A stretch of DNA of 8,704 nucleotides from Acidobacteriota bacterium (GTDB lineage: Bacteria; Acidobacteriota; UBA6911), in contig JAIRVC010000377.1 in NCBI GenBank assembly GCA_031254095.1, positions 1-8,704 of the forward strand. Direction: 5' to 3'. The notes beneath the pieces are model-generated. The model was not told where the DNA came from, ran no database searches, and worked only from the letters and a program-made list of their open reading frames with translations. Each line of letters starts with the position of its first letter. The stretch's first letter is position 1. The translations under genes were made by a program, and so were the position numbers. This document shows positions 1-7,168 of the stretch, piece by piece.

Positions 1-1
1 T

Positions 2-130
2 GCAAGCTTTTTCTGTCGCCGTTTACAGAAAACCGGAGTTGCCGAAAAAGGTGTGCGCAGTATCTTAAATTTTACGGAGCGCGCCACCCCTCCCGGTTCG
101 AAGCGACTGGAAACCGGCGGCCGGTTATGA
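2..130 (+). CDS. Possible 3' end of an upstream gene (partial, C-terminal 42 residues)
   Basis: Frame 2 is open from the window edge to a TGA at 128-130 and reads as plausible protein, including the segment GVRSILNFTERATPPGSKR. The start lies outside the window. The GVRSILNFT string recalls the GIKGILNFTP segment near the C-terminus of the redox-sensing repressor Rex, but what follows does not clearly match, so this is only a hint. Frame 1 is also open here but reads much less like protein. If the gene is real, its stop is 39 nt before the start of the next gene, so the two could be co-transcribed. Confidence 0.3.
   Translation, partial: ASFFCRRLQKTGVAEKGVRSILNFTERATPPGSKRLETGGRL
112..126. 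repeat. Short perfect inverted repeat AACCGGC-G-GCCGGTT
   Basis: The two 7-nt halves (112-118 and 120-126) are exact reverse complements around one central G. The site lies 43 nt upstream of the lipoprotein start and overlaps a TATGAT hexamer (126-131) that could be a -10 box, although no convincing -35 sits 17 nt upstream. It could be an operator, or part of the end of the upstream gene. Its function is unproven. Confidence 0.3.
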
Positions 131-169
131 TAAGTATTGCGCTTGTTTTTTTCTATGGAGTGGAGCGTA

Positions 170-964
170 ATGATAGATCGTATTTTTACTTTGAAAGCGC
201 GGAATCGCGGCAAAGCAATTTCCGTTCGCGTCGCGCTGATAACGCTTGCCGCCATGGTCGCGTTTGCGGCCGCGTCGCAGACCGCATGTTCCAAAAAGGT
301 GAGAGTTGCCGTTGAGGACACCGGGCCGGTGCGCGTGGTTGTGCTTCCGTTTATGGTTTCGTCGGAAAAAGCCGGCGGAGAAAAGGAGCTTCAATGGGCC
401 GCCATGGCCGCGCCCGCGCTTCTTATCAAGGCGAGCCGACGGCTGCCGGACATTGAAATTGTGCCTTTCTGGGAAGTAATGCCTGTCGCCATCTCGGCGG
501 CCGGCGCGGCGCGCAGCTTTACCGACGATAACGCGGCGGCCGCGGCCAACTGGCTGAGCGCCCAATGGGCGATCATGGGCGAAATACGCGGAACGAAGTC
601 GTCGTCATCCTATACCATGGTGTTGGATTTTATTCCGACCGACAGCAGTACGGTTCCATTTCGATATATCAAAACCCGCAGAATGGACAACTTCGGAACA
701 AATTTTTACGCCGGTTTACGGCAATGGCTGCGATACGCTACCGCGCGGCCAATACCGCTGCTGCCGGTCAGGGAGCCCGGCCTTCAAAAGATGCGGCAGC
801 TTGGCGAGGCATTGGATAAGGAATACGGCTGGCTTGTGACGGCCGAACCAGGCGCCGCGCAAGCGGCAGTCGATGAAATGCTTCTTGAGGACGAAAACTG
901 GGCAAGACTTATGCTTCGTCCAACCATGTATCCGGATCTGGCTAAACAACAACCGGAGAATTAA
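170..964 (+). CDS. Probable lipoprotein with a TolB-N/CsgG-like N-terminal strand pattern; function unknown
   Basis: This is a 264-residue protein of a family I do not recognise. The ATG at 170 is chosen because GGAG sits upstream at 157-160 and 162-165; a TTG at 137 and an ATG at 155 are in frame but poorer. The N-terminus has a basic stretch (residues 8-20), a hydrophobic segment (about 19-36) and then SQTAC, with Cys40 as a possible lipidated residue. Gln at -3 departs from the usual lipobox, so a plain signal peptide or anchor is also possible. The mature part starts with VRVVVLPF (55-61), followed by helical stretches and AQWAIMGEIRG (131-141). This resembles the 'vavlPf ... a.yvv.G.i' pattern of TolB-N, CsgG or LpoB-like periplasmic domains, but that assignment is inference. 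The C-terminal half (175-264) is probably helical and has no recognised motif. If the prediction holds, the protein is attached to the envelope facing the periplasm. Confidence 0.8.
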   Translation: MIDRIFTLKARNRGKAISVRVALITLAAMVAFAAASQTACSKKVRVAVEDTGPVRVVVLPFMVSSEKAGGEKELQWAAMAAPALLIKASRRLPDIEIVPFWEVMPVAISAAGAARSFTDDNAAAAANWLSAQWAIMGEIRGTKSSSSYTMVLDFIPTDSSTVPFRYIKTRRMDNFGTNFYAGLRQWLRYATARPIPLLPVREPGLQKMRQLGEALDKEYGWLVTAEPGAAQAAVDEMLLEDENWARLMLRPTMYPDLAKQQPEN

Positions 965-981
965 GCCGCCTGACGGCGGCT
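964..981 (+). terminator. GC-rich hairpin at the lipoprotein stop codon, possible terminator
   Basis: AGCCGCC (964-970) and GGCGGCT (975-981) form a perfect 7-bp stem with a TGAC loop, starting at the last base of the stop codon. No T-tract follows directly; a run of seven T lies at 1017-1023, about 35 nt further on. A Rho-independent terminator is therefore uncertain, and the hairpin may instead protect the mRNA 3' end. Confidence 0.35.
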
Positions 982-1036
982 GACGATCAGTGGTCGGAAA
1001 AGTCCGCTGTAAACCATTTTTTTAAGGCACTTCTGG

Positions 1037-1161
1037 AGGCAACCTCCGAAAACCTCAAAATCAAGGCTTGCGACTGAGGCAAAAGCGGAGTTTACATTTA
1101 CGTAAATGAGCATTTTGCCGAAGGAGCGTAACGCAGAGTTTGGGGTTTTCGGAGGTTGCCT
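1037..1161 (+). repeat. 125-nt imperfect palindromic dispersed repeat, copy 1 (typA leader)
   Basis: The outer arms, 1037-1059 and 1139-1161, are reverse complements over 23 nt except for one T·G wobble pair (1055/1143). The arm core reads GGCAACCTCCGAAAAC. Inside are further pairings: TTGCG/CGTAA, GGCAAAA (1078-1084) with TTTTGCC (1113-1119), and a 14-nt perfect palindrome CATTTACGTAAATG (1095-1108). The whole unit can thus fold into one long hairpin. A second copy lies at 8454-8578 in the opposite orientation, with an interior about 85% identical. It encodes no protein and carries no transposase. The right arm ends 11 nt before the typA Shine-Dalgarno sequence, so if transcribed it would form a large structure in the typA leader. 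It could be a MITE- or REP-like element. Confidence 0.85.
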
Positions 1162-1172
1162 GGAATATTTAT

Positions 1173-1177
1173 AAGGA
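1173..1177 (+). promoter_or_regulatory. Ribosome binding site of typA
   Basis: AAGGA lies 4 nt before the ATG at 1182, and 11 nt after the right arm of the palindromic repeat. It decides the start against the upstream in-frame TTG. Confidence 0.6.
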
Positions 1178-1181
1178 ATAC

Positions 1182-2975
1182 ATGAAGAGAGAAGACATCC
1201 GCAACATAGCAATTATAGCCCACGTAGATCACGGAAAGACCACGCTGGTGGACGCCATGCTTAAACAGAGCGGCGCATTCCGCGAAAACGAACATGTCGC
1301 GCAGCGCGTTATGGACAACCTTGATCTGGAAAAAGAACGCGGCATCACAATCCTTGCAAAAAATACAGCCATCCATTACAAGTCGGTAAAAATCAACATT
1401 GTGGATACGCCGGGGCACGCCGATTTCGGCGGCGAGGTTGAGCGTGTGCTCAAGATGGTGGACGGCGTCATGCTGCTTGTGGACGCCTCGGAAGGGCCGT
1501 TGCCGCAAACGCGCTTTGTGCTGCACAAAGCTCTGGAAGAAAAGCTGCCGGCGATCGTTATCGTCAACAAGATCGATCGTCCGGACGCCCGGCCGCTGGA
1601 GGTGCTCAACGAAATCTACGATCTTTTCATCGACCTTGGCGCGGGCGAGGAACAGATTGATTTTCCGGTTCTATACGCGGTAAGCAAACAGGGGATAGCA
1701 AAACGCGATCTTGACGATCCTTCGGAAGACCTGCGCCCGCTTTTTGAGCAGATCATTGAAACCATTCCCGCGCCGGAACCGCTTACGCAAGACAAATTGC
1801 AGGTTCTTGTCACGACGCTGGATTACAACGATTACGTCGGGCGTATCGCCATCGGCAGGATTTTTTCCGGCAGAATCGCCGTGGGCGACACGGTGTCCGT
1901 ATGCAAACTCGACGGAACCATTCAGAAGCAGCGCATTACGAAACTCTTCACATTTGAAGGGTTGAAGCAGCAGCCGACGGAGGAAGCCCGCGCCGGAGAA
2001 ATTATCGCGCTGGCCGGCATCGACGATATTTACATCGGCGAAACGATTTCAGACGCGGACGCCCCCATGCCTCTGCCGGCAATTCAGGTTGACGAACCGA
2101 CGATCTCTATGGTTTTCCATGCGAACACCTCTCCGCTGGCCGGGCGCGAAGGTAAGTTTGTGACCTCGCGCCATCTGCGGGCGCGGCTCGAAAAAGAAGC
2201 TCTGGCGAATGTCGCCATCCGCGTGGAAGAAGCGGGCGAAGTGGACAGCTTTAAGGTTTCAGGCCGGGGCGAACTTCAGCTGGCTATTTTGGTAGAAATG
2301 ATGCGCCGCGAAGACTACGAAATGCACGTTTCAAAACCGGAAGTGATTCTCCGCGAAATCAACGGCGTCAAAATGGAGCCGATAGAACAGGTGGTTATCG
2401 ACTGCCCGGAAAATTTTATTGGCGTCGTGACCGAAGCTCTGGGACGGCGCAAGGGGAAGATGTCGAAAATCGTCGATCACGGCGCGGGACGGGTAAGAAT
2501 GGATTTTGAGGTTCCGTCGCGCGGACTGATAGGTTTCCGATCGGAATTTCTGACCGATACAAGAGGAACCGGTCTTTTTAACTCCATGTTTCTGCGCTGG
2601 GGCGAATGGGCGGGAGATTTAAATAATCGTATAAACGGCGCGATGGTGGCCGACCGGGCGGGCAAGGTAACAGGCTACGCGCTTTACAACCTGCAGGAAC
2701 GGGGCAAGCTTTTTGTGCGGCCGGGAACGGAGGTTTACGAGGGCATGATCGTCGGCGAAAACGCCCGGAACGTTGACCTCAATGTGAACGTCACGAAAGA
2801 GAAGAAGCTGACAAATATGCGCGCTTCGACCGCGGACGAGGCGATTCGCCTTGTGCCGTTTACGGAACTTTCGCTGGAGCAGGCGCTGGAATATATTAAC
2901 GACGACGAACTGGTGGAGATTACGCCGAAAACCATTCGTTTGCGTAAAAAAGCTCTTTCCGTTCACGATCGGTAA
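1182..2975 (+). CDS. typA: Translational GTPase TypA/BipA
   Basis: BipA/TypA is a ribosome-binding GTPase related to EF-G and LepA that acts in ribosome assembly and stress adaptation in the cytoplasm. The 597 residues match the usual length of about 600. GTPase motifs are visible: G1 AHVDHGKTT (13-21), the RGITI switch (53-57), G3 DTPGH (75-79) and G4 NKID (129-132). The G5 region reads YAVSKQG (165-171), where YASA(K/L)xG is usual. The beta-barrel and EF-G-like domains III and V follow. The BipA-specific C-terminal region contains [27 protein letters not shown] and DDELVEITP. The ATG at 1182 is chosen because AAGGA (1173-1177) precedes it and it gives the conserved [19 protein letters not shown] start. 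An in-frame TTG at 1140 lies inside the repeat arm and would add 14 unrelated residues. The M20 peptidase gene starts 5 nt after the stop. Confidence 0.97.
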   Translation: MKREDIRNIAIIAHVDHGKTTLVDAMLKQSGAFRENEHVAQRVMDNLDLEKERGITILAKNTAIHYKSVKINIVDTPGHADFGGEVERVLKMVDGVMLLVDASEGPLPQTRFVLHKALEEKLPAIVIVNKIDRPDARPLEVLNEIYDLFIDLGAGEEQIDFPVLYAVSKQGIAKRDLDDPSEDLRPLFEQIIETIPAPEPLTQDKLQVLVTTLDYNDYVGRIAIGRIFSGRIAVGDTVSVCKLDGTIQKQRITKLFTFEGLKQQPTEEARAGEIIALAGIDDIYIGETISDADAPMPLPAIQVDEPTISMVFHANTSPLAGREGKFVTSRHLRARLEKEALANVAIRVEEAGEVDSFKVSGRGELQLAILVEMMRREDYEMHVSKPEVILREINGVKMEPIEQVVIDCPENFIGVVTEALGRRKGKMSKIVDHGAGRVRMDFEVPSRGLIGFRSEFLTDTRGTGLFNSMFLRWGEWAGDLNNRINGAMVADRAGKVTGYALYNLQERGKLFVRPGTEVYEGMIVGENARNVDLNVNVTKEKKLTNMRASTADEAIRLVPFTELSLEQALEYINDDELVEITPKTIRLRKKALSVHDR

Positions 2976-2980
2976 CGATT

Positions 2981-4144
2981 ATGAATTTTCCTGAAATTTC
3001 ATATATTGATGAATTTATTGCGCTGCGCCGGGATATTCACGCGCATCCGGAGCCGGCGTTTCAGGAAACCCGCACGGCCGATATTGTGGCGCGTGAACTG
3101 GAGCGTTTCGGCATTGCCGTACATCGGGGCGTTGGAAAAACAGGCGTAGTCGGCGTTCTGAAATCCGGATCGGGCGCCCGCTCAATCGGACTGCGCGCCG
3201 ATATGGACGCGCTGCCGCTCGCGGAACAAAACGATTTTGCGCACAGGTCGGTTTATCCTGATCTCATGCACGCCTGCGGGCACGACGGACACATTGCCAT
3301 GCTGCTTGGCGCGGCGCGTTATCTGGCCGGGCATCGCGACTTTGACGGAACGGTCGTATTCATTTTTCAGCCCGCCGAAGAAGGGGAGGGCGGCGCTCTG
3401 GAAATGATCAGGGACGGCCTGTTTCAGCGTTTTCCGATGGATTCGGTTTACGGGCTGCACAACTGGCCCGAACTCGCGGCCGGAGAAATAGCGGCAATCG
3501 CGGGACCGGTTATGGCGGGCGTCAACCGGTTTGAAATTACTCTGCGCGGACGCGGCGGCCACGCAGCCATGCCTCATTTAGCAAATGACGTCATTGTCGC
3601 GGCGAGCCAGCTTGCAATATCGCTTCAAACGGTGACTTCGCGCAGTCTGCATCCGGCCGAAGCGGCCGTGGTGAGCATAACATGCTTCAACGCCGGAAGC
3701 GCGTGGAACGTGCTGCCCGAAGAAGTCACGCTTCGCGGAACAATACGCATTTTTAATCCTGAAGTACGAAAAGAAATAGAAGCCGCCATTACGCGCCTGT
3801 CAAACGGGTCGGCCGCCGCCTATGGCGTGAACGCCGAGGTAAAGTTTATGTACGTCGATCCTCCAACTGTAAATCCGGCGGATGAAGTTAAACGGTGTTT
3901 CGATGTCGCTTGCGACATTATTGGCAAAGACAAAGTGACCCGCGGTGCCCGGCCTTCCATGGCTTCGGAAGATTTTTCCTGCCTGCTCGCAGAGCGGCCG
4001 GGATGCTACGTCTGGCTTGGCAACGGCGCTGAAACAGCCGGTTGCGCCCTGCACAGCCCCCGTTACGATTTTAACGATGAAATCCTGCCGGTCGGCATAG
4101 CCTACTGGGTCAGGCTGGCGCAGACGCTTTTAGAGAAACGCTGA
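2981..4144 (+). CDS. M20D-family amidohydrolase (hippurate / N-acyl-amino-acid hydrolase type)
   Basis: This 387-residue zinc- or manganese-type metallohydrolase belongs to the family of hippurate hydrolase, plant IAA-amino-acid hydrolases and N-acyl-L-amino-acid amidohydrolases. These cleave the amide bond between an acyl group and an amino acid. All family landmarks are present: IHAHPEPAFQE (19-29), RADMDALPL (72-80), HACGHDGH (97-104), PAEEGEGGA (131-139), GLHNWP (158-163), the dimerisation-domain GRGGHAAMPH (190-199), MASEDFS (327-333) and ALHSPRYDFND (356-366). By analogy with characterised members, Cys99, His101, Glu134, His160 and His358 should bind the metals, with Glu133 as the general base. 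There is no signal peptide, so it is cytoplasmic. The substrate cannot be told from sequence. The start is 5 nt after the typA stop and lacks a strong Shine-Dalgarno sequence, which suggests translational coupling. The gene converges with the CoA ligase gene across a 71-bp gap. Confidence 0.94.
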   Translation: MNFPEISYIDEFIALRRDIHAHPEPAFQETRTADIVARELERFGIAVHRGVGKTGVVGVLKSGSGARSIGLRADMDALPLAEQNDFAHRSVYPDLMHACGHDGHIAMLLGAARYLAGHRDFDGTVVFIFQPAEEGEGGALEMIRDGLFQRFPMDSVYGLHNWPELAAGEIAAIAGPVMAGVNRFEITLRGRGGHAAMPHLANDVIVAASQLAISLQTVTSRSLHPAEAAVVSITCFNAGSAWNVLPEEVTLRGTIRIFNPEVRKEIEAAITRLSNGSAAAYGVNAEVKFMYVDPPTVNPADEVKRCFDVACDIIGKDKVTRGARPSMASEDFSCLLAERPGCYVWLGNGAETAGCALHSPRYDFNDEILPVGIAYWVRLAQTLLEKR

Positions 4145-4215
4145 TTAATTGCCTGAGCGGGCGAATTGCCAAATTGTTTAAGGCGGTGCGGTGCTCGCAA
4201 CCTCATAAGCACTGG

Positions 4216-5559
4216 TTAACCTGCGCTTCTTATCAGCCTTTTTCCTGTACCCGTGCCGCGCAGCTCTCCTGGAGAGGCGATTCCGATCAGCGGCTCCGCC
4301 ATCCAGCCCGCCTGAATGCTTTTCGCCAGCGCCGGTATGGCAAACAGGCGTTTTTTCATTTCCGGAATTTTTCCCGTATCCGGTTCGGTCAGTTCCACGC
4401 GAAAATGCAGAATTTCCCTTTCGTCCCGCCGGTCAATAACGGCCTGCCAGTCAACGAAACCGGGCATATCCATTAGAACGCCGTCGATAAGCGAAGGATG
4501 AATTTTCTCTCCTCCCGCAAGTAGCGCTATGGCTTCTAAACGTTTTCCGACGGCAGCGAATTTTCCCAGCGCCTTCGCGCCGCATGAACACGGCGCCGTA
4601 ATAAGGCGTGAAATATCGCCTGTCCGATAACGGATCAAAGGCATCGCTTCGCGCGTCAGAGTTGTGAAAACCAGTTCGCCTTCATCGCCCGGCGCGGCCG
4701 GACGGCCGGTTTCAGGATCAACGATTTCGGCAAGGAGCCCCGCTTCGTTGAAATGATAACCGTCGCCCGCTTCGCATTCGACGGCTACGCCAAGCCCCAT
4801 TTCGGTCAGGCCGTAATGGGTGCTTACGCGGCAATTCCATATTCTTTGCAGATCCGTCCGCGCGCCCGGCGGCAAATATTCCGACGTCAGAAAAAGCGTA
4901 TGCACGCCGAGCCGCGAAAGATCGTGTGAATACTGCAATTCCCGCGTAAGGCGAAGTATGAGGCGCGTGGAGCCAAAGATGACAGTTGCGCGGGATTCCC
5001 TGATCAATCGCAGATGGTCTTCAGAACGGATGTCCATAGGAGCTATAACCGGTTTTGCGCCGATTTTTTTCACGCCCCGTGACAACAGATCGGCCTGACC
5101 GTACGGAAGCCCGGCCGGAAGCCAGACGTTGACAACATCTCCGCGGCCGGCGACCGTGCCGATGCCGGCGGCCAGAAAACGGATAATCCTGTCAAGGTCG
5201 TTTTGCGTCCAGAAAATTTTTTTCTGCGGCCCCGTGGTTCCTGACGTAACGAAGGCATGGACGCGGGCGATTTCTGAACGCGACAGGCACAAAAATCGAA
5301 AAGGCGACGCGGCGACTTCGCCCGGCTCCGTCAATGGAAGTTTTTCAATATCCGCGAGAGTGCCGATGTCTTCGGGCGCAGCGCCCGCTTTGCGAAATCT
5401 CTCGCGATAAAACGAGCTGTTGCGTGCGGCATAGCGCAAGGCCGCTTGCAATTTGTGGAGATGATAGCGATCTACGTTGCCGCGCGTAAGCGCGCCAGGC
5501 CCGAATAATGACGGCGCTTCGGCGCGCATGATTTTCGTCAGCCTTTTTTCAAAATTCAC
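4216..5559 (-). CDS. PaaK-like AMP-forming CoA ligase (resembles the DVU_1553 family)
   Basis: This is an adenylate-forming enzyme of the phenylacetate-CoA ligase class, which activates a carboxylic acid with ATP and usually transfers it to CoA. Numbered from the GTG at 5559 (447 residues), the motifs are the P-loop TSGTTGPQKK (105-114), HYGLTEMG (248-255), GDEGELVFTTL (291-301), RYRTGD (310-315) and a CSCG pair (Cys324, Cys326) as in PaaK relatives. The C-terminal GTGKRLIR carries Lys440 at the usual catalytic-lysine position. The GTG start is preferred because GAGG (5569-5572) lies 9 nt upstream. A TTG at 5574 has no such site, and an ATG at 5529 would cut the N-terminus. It is the last gene of the leftward operon, following the radical SAM gene. 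From memory, the same pairing occurs in Desulfovibrio, where NCBI calls this type 'DVU_1553 family AMP-dependent CoA ligase'. The acid substrate is unknown; phenylacetate is not implied. Confidence 0.85.
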   Translation of the reverse strand: MNFEKRLTKIMRAEAPSLFGPGALTRGNVDRYHLHKLQAALRYAARNSSFYRERFRKAGAAPEDIGTLADIEKLPLTEPGEVAASPFRFLCLSRSEIARVHAFVTSGTTGPQKKIFWTQNDLDRIIRFLAAGIGTVAGRGDVVNVWLPAGLPYGQADLLSRGVKKIGAKPVIAPMDIRSEDHLRLIRESRATVIFGSTRLILRLTRELQYSHDLSRLGVHTLFLTSEYLPPGARTDLQRIWNCRVSTHYGLTEMGLGVAVECEAGDGYHFNEAGLLAEIVDPETGRPAAPGDEGELVFTTLTREAMPLIRYRTGDISRLITAPCSCGAKALGKFAAVGKRLEAIALLAGGEKIHPSLIDGVLMDMPGFVDWQAVIDRRDEREILHFRVELTEPDTGKIPEMKKRLFAIPALAKSIQAGWMAEPLIGIASPGELRGTGTGKRLIRSAG

Positions 5560-5568
5560 AAACGCGCG

Positions 5569-5572
5569 CCTC
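5569..5572 (-). promoter_or_regulatory. Shine-Dalgarno GAGG deciding the CoA ligase start
   Basis: On the minus strand GAGG is followed by a 9-nt spacer and then GTG (5559-5557). The upstream TTG codon at 5574 itself touches this GAGG and cannot use it. Confidence 0.45.
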
Positions 5573-5587
5573 AATCAAAACTGTTAA

Positions 5588-6979
5588 TCAGCACTTTCTT
5601 CGTTGCCCCTGCGCGCCGGTCAGGTAATACGCGCAAAAAGGAATCAGCTTGTTCTCCGGCGCGGCGACATGAACGCAGCAGCGCCGGAGCCGGTCGATTT
5701 CTAAATTCCATACATCCTGAAACGCCATGCCGGAAATGCAGAGCGAGTAATTCCGTATTCGCTCCATATCCGGATCTTCAGAGTTTTTGGCCGCTTCCGG
5801 CCGTGCTCCGGTTTCGGGTTTGCCGGGATCAGAATATTTCCAGTGGCGTCTAACATAGGCGATGGATTTTTCGGCCGCGTCATTCCCGCGGGCGCTCGCC
5901 CGGTCAATGTGCGTTACGGGAACCAGATGCCTGTCGCCGTCAAGTACGGCCAGCGCCGAAAAAGAACAGCGCGGATCTTCGCAGGCGGATGGAATGAAAT
6001 TTTCCATCGCGAGTTCTCCGCCGGTCTGCGCTTCGATTGCCGCGAGAATGTCAGGTATCAGGATGCGGTCCTCGTTACGCGGCAAACCGGGATAGCGGCC
6101 AAGATAGGTCATTGGCTGAAAATGTACGCCTTTGACCGCCGGCATCCATCGTTTGGCAAATTCCAGAATCGCGCCGATTTGTCCGTCATTTACTCCTTTT
6201 ACCAGCGTGGGAACAAGAATGACGGCTATGCGCAGTTCCGAGGCCGTACGGACGGCGGCCTCTTTCATGGAAAAAAGCTCGCGCCCGCGAATTTTCCGAT
6301 AAACGTCGTCGCTGACGCCGTCGAACTGAAGGAAAAAATCCGTGACGCCTGCTTCCCGCAGAGCTTTGGCATAGGCAAAATCCTCCGCGACGCGCAGGCC
6401 GTTTGTGTTTACCTGTATGTGCGTGAAGCCGGTCGCGCGGGCAATGCGGATGATTTCGCACAGATCGTTACGCAGCGTCGGTTCTCCGCCGCTTAATTGA
6501 ACCGGACAGTCGCCCGCGCTCCGCCTGATGTTTTTGAGGATGCATTCGATTTGATCGATATCCGGATCGGGCGCGCATTTTTCCGGCACATCCGCAAAGC
6601 ATACGGGGCAGCGGAGATTGCACCGCGCGGTGACTTCGATGATGGCGCTGCATGTGCTCTGGCGGTGTTTCGGGCAGATTCCGCAATCATAAGGACAGTT
6701 AATCCGCATTTCCCTGGCGTCAGGCGCGGCGGAGCGGGCGGACGCCGGGGTTTCGCCGCAATTACAGGAGGATGAACAACACGTCCCTGCGCGCGGCTCT
6801 GTCCAGACATCTAACGGAATACGGTCATTTTTCCAGATTAAAACTTTTTCGATATCGCCGTGCAGGGGGCAGGTTCTGTGAAGATAAACGTCGCTTCCTT
6901 CTGTGATTCTTCGCGCGGGAACGCGCCGCAGACAATACGGGCAAAGACTTTCGTGGACATTTTCCGCGGTTTTTTGCAT
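5588..6979 (-). CDS. trsS: Radical SAM protein, TrsS-like, Cys-rich
   Basis: This 463-residue radical SAM enzyme should cleave S-adenosylmethionine at a [4Fe-4S] cluster held by C120-NLR-C124-PV-C127, with QLSGGEPT (161-168) as the SAM-contacting motif. The N-terminus carries CPYC (13-16), RTCPLHG (35-41), CCSSSCNC (67-74) and CPYDCGIC (95-102), so more metal sites are likely. The C-terminus has CEDPRC (333-338), GMAFQDVWNLEIDRLRRCC (417-435) and LIPFCAYYLTG (445-455). This layout resembles the MJ0619/tetraether-lipid-synthase (Tes) type of radical SAM protein and, from memory, the family NCBI names 'radical SAM (seleno)protein TrsS'. Some members contain selenocysteine; this one has no in-frame TGA. 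It sits 3 nt after the CPKCG protein and 28 nt before the CoA ligase start, inside one operon. The reaction is unknown. The radical SAM assignment is certain, and the TrsS name is probable. Confidence 0.88.
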   Translation of the reverse strand: MQKTAENVHESLCPYCLRRVPARRITEGSDVYLHRTCPLHGDIEKVLIWKNDRIPLDVWTEPRAGTCCSSSCNCGETPASARSAAPDAREMRINCPYDCGICPKHRQSTCSAIIEVTARCNLRCPVCFADVPEKCAPDPDIDQIECILKNIRRSAGDCPVQLSGGEPTLRNDLCEIIRIARATGFTHIQVNTNGLRVAEDFAYAKALREAGVTDFFLQFDGVSDDVYRKIRGRELFSMKEAAVRTASELRIAVILVPTLVKGVNDGQIGAILEFAKRWMPAVKGVHFQPMTYLGRYPGLPRNEDRILIPDILAAIEAQTGGELAMENFIPSACEDPRCSFSALAVLDGDRHLVPVTHIDRASARGNDAAEKSIAYVRRHWKYSDPGKPETGARPEAAKNSEDPDMERIRNYSLCISGMAFQDVWNLEIDRLRRCCVHVAAPENKLIPFCAYYLTGAQGQRRKC

Positions 6980-6982
6980 ACG

Positions 6983-7168
6983 TTATTTCGAGTCGAGCTC
7001 TTGTTCCGCCGCCTGTATGTCGGTCATAACAACTTCCTCGGGCAGGTACTGAACGCCGCATTTGGGACATTTCAGTCCCTTGAAAAACCTGTTCACTACA
7101 ATGTAGCTCAGAGTAACGTCCGCTTCTTCCAGTTTGACCTTATCTTGAAAACAGTACCATTCAGCCAT
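6983..7168 (-). CDS. Small CPKCG protein resembling the DVU_1557 family of redox proteins
   Basis: This 61-residue protein has no signal peptide. It has a rubredoxin- or zinc-ribbon-like knuckle GLKCPKCGVQYLPEE (Cys34, Cys37). The N-terminal half contains WYCFQDK, with only Cys6 where a second CxxC pair would complete a four-Cys metal site. From memory, NCBI's 'DVU_1557 family redox protein' has the same size, the same CPxCG...(V/L)PEE end and the same neighbours. ATG at 7168 overlaps the TGA of the upstream gene by one base (TGATG), and AAGGAG (7177-7182) lies 8 nt upstream, so the start is firm and translation is probably coupled. It may bind iron or zinc and serve the radical SAM enzyme as partner or electron carrier; that is inference. 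With three Cys, any mononuclear site would need another ligand or a dimer. Confidence 0.8.
   Translation of the reverse strand: MAEWYCFQDKVKLEEADVTLSYIVVNRFFKGLKCPKCGVQYLPEEVVMTDIQAAEQELDSK

Noticed and set aside
9..32. Inverted repeat TTTTCTGT...ACAGAAAA with an 8-nt loop
   Set aside because: It is AT-rich and lies within a possible coding end; it is too short to support an operator or terminator call by itself.
1037..1161. Integron attC site or CRISPR repeat
   Set aside because: The palindrome lacks the GTTRRRY/RYYYAAC core boxes of attC. There is no integrase or cassette array, and only two widely spaced copies without spacers.
1037..1161. Plain Rho-independent terminator
   Set aside because: The structure is far longer than a terminator, the arms are not followed by a T-tract, and the same unit recurs elsewhere with a conserved interior.
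1140..1181. N-terminal extension of TypA from an in-frame TTG at 1140
   Set aside because: The codons lie in the repeat arm, encode no conserved residues, and the ATG at 1182 has its own ribosome binding site and the family-typical start.
4145..4215. Bidirectional terminator between the convergent M20 and CoA ligase genes
   Set aside because: Only a 5-bp stem (GTGCT/AGCAC, 4191-4212) is visible, with a 12-nt loop and no T-tract on either strand.
5843..6496. 217-codon open frame on the plus strand inside the radical SAM gene
   Set aside because: It is a shadow of the high-GC minus-strand gene, has no recognisable domain, and the opposite strand carries clear radical SAM motifs.
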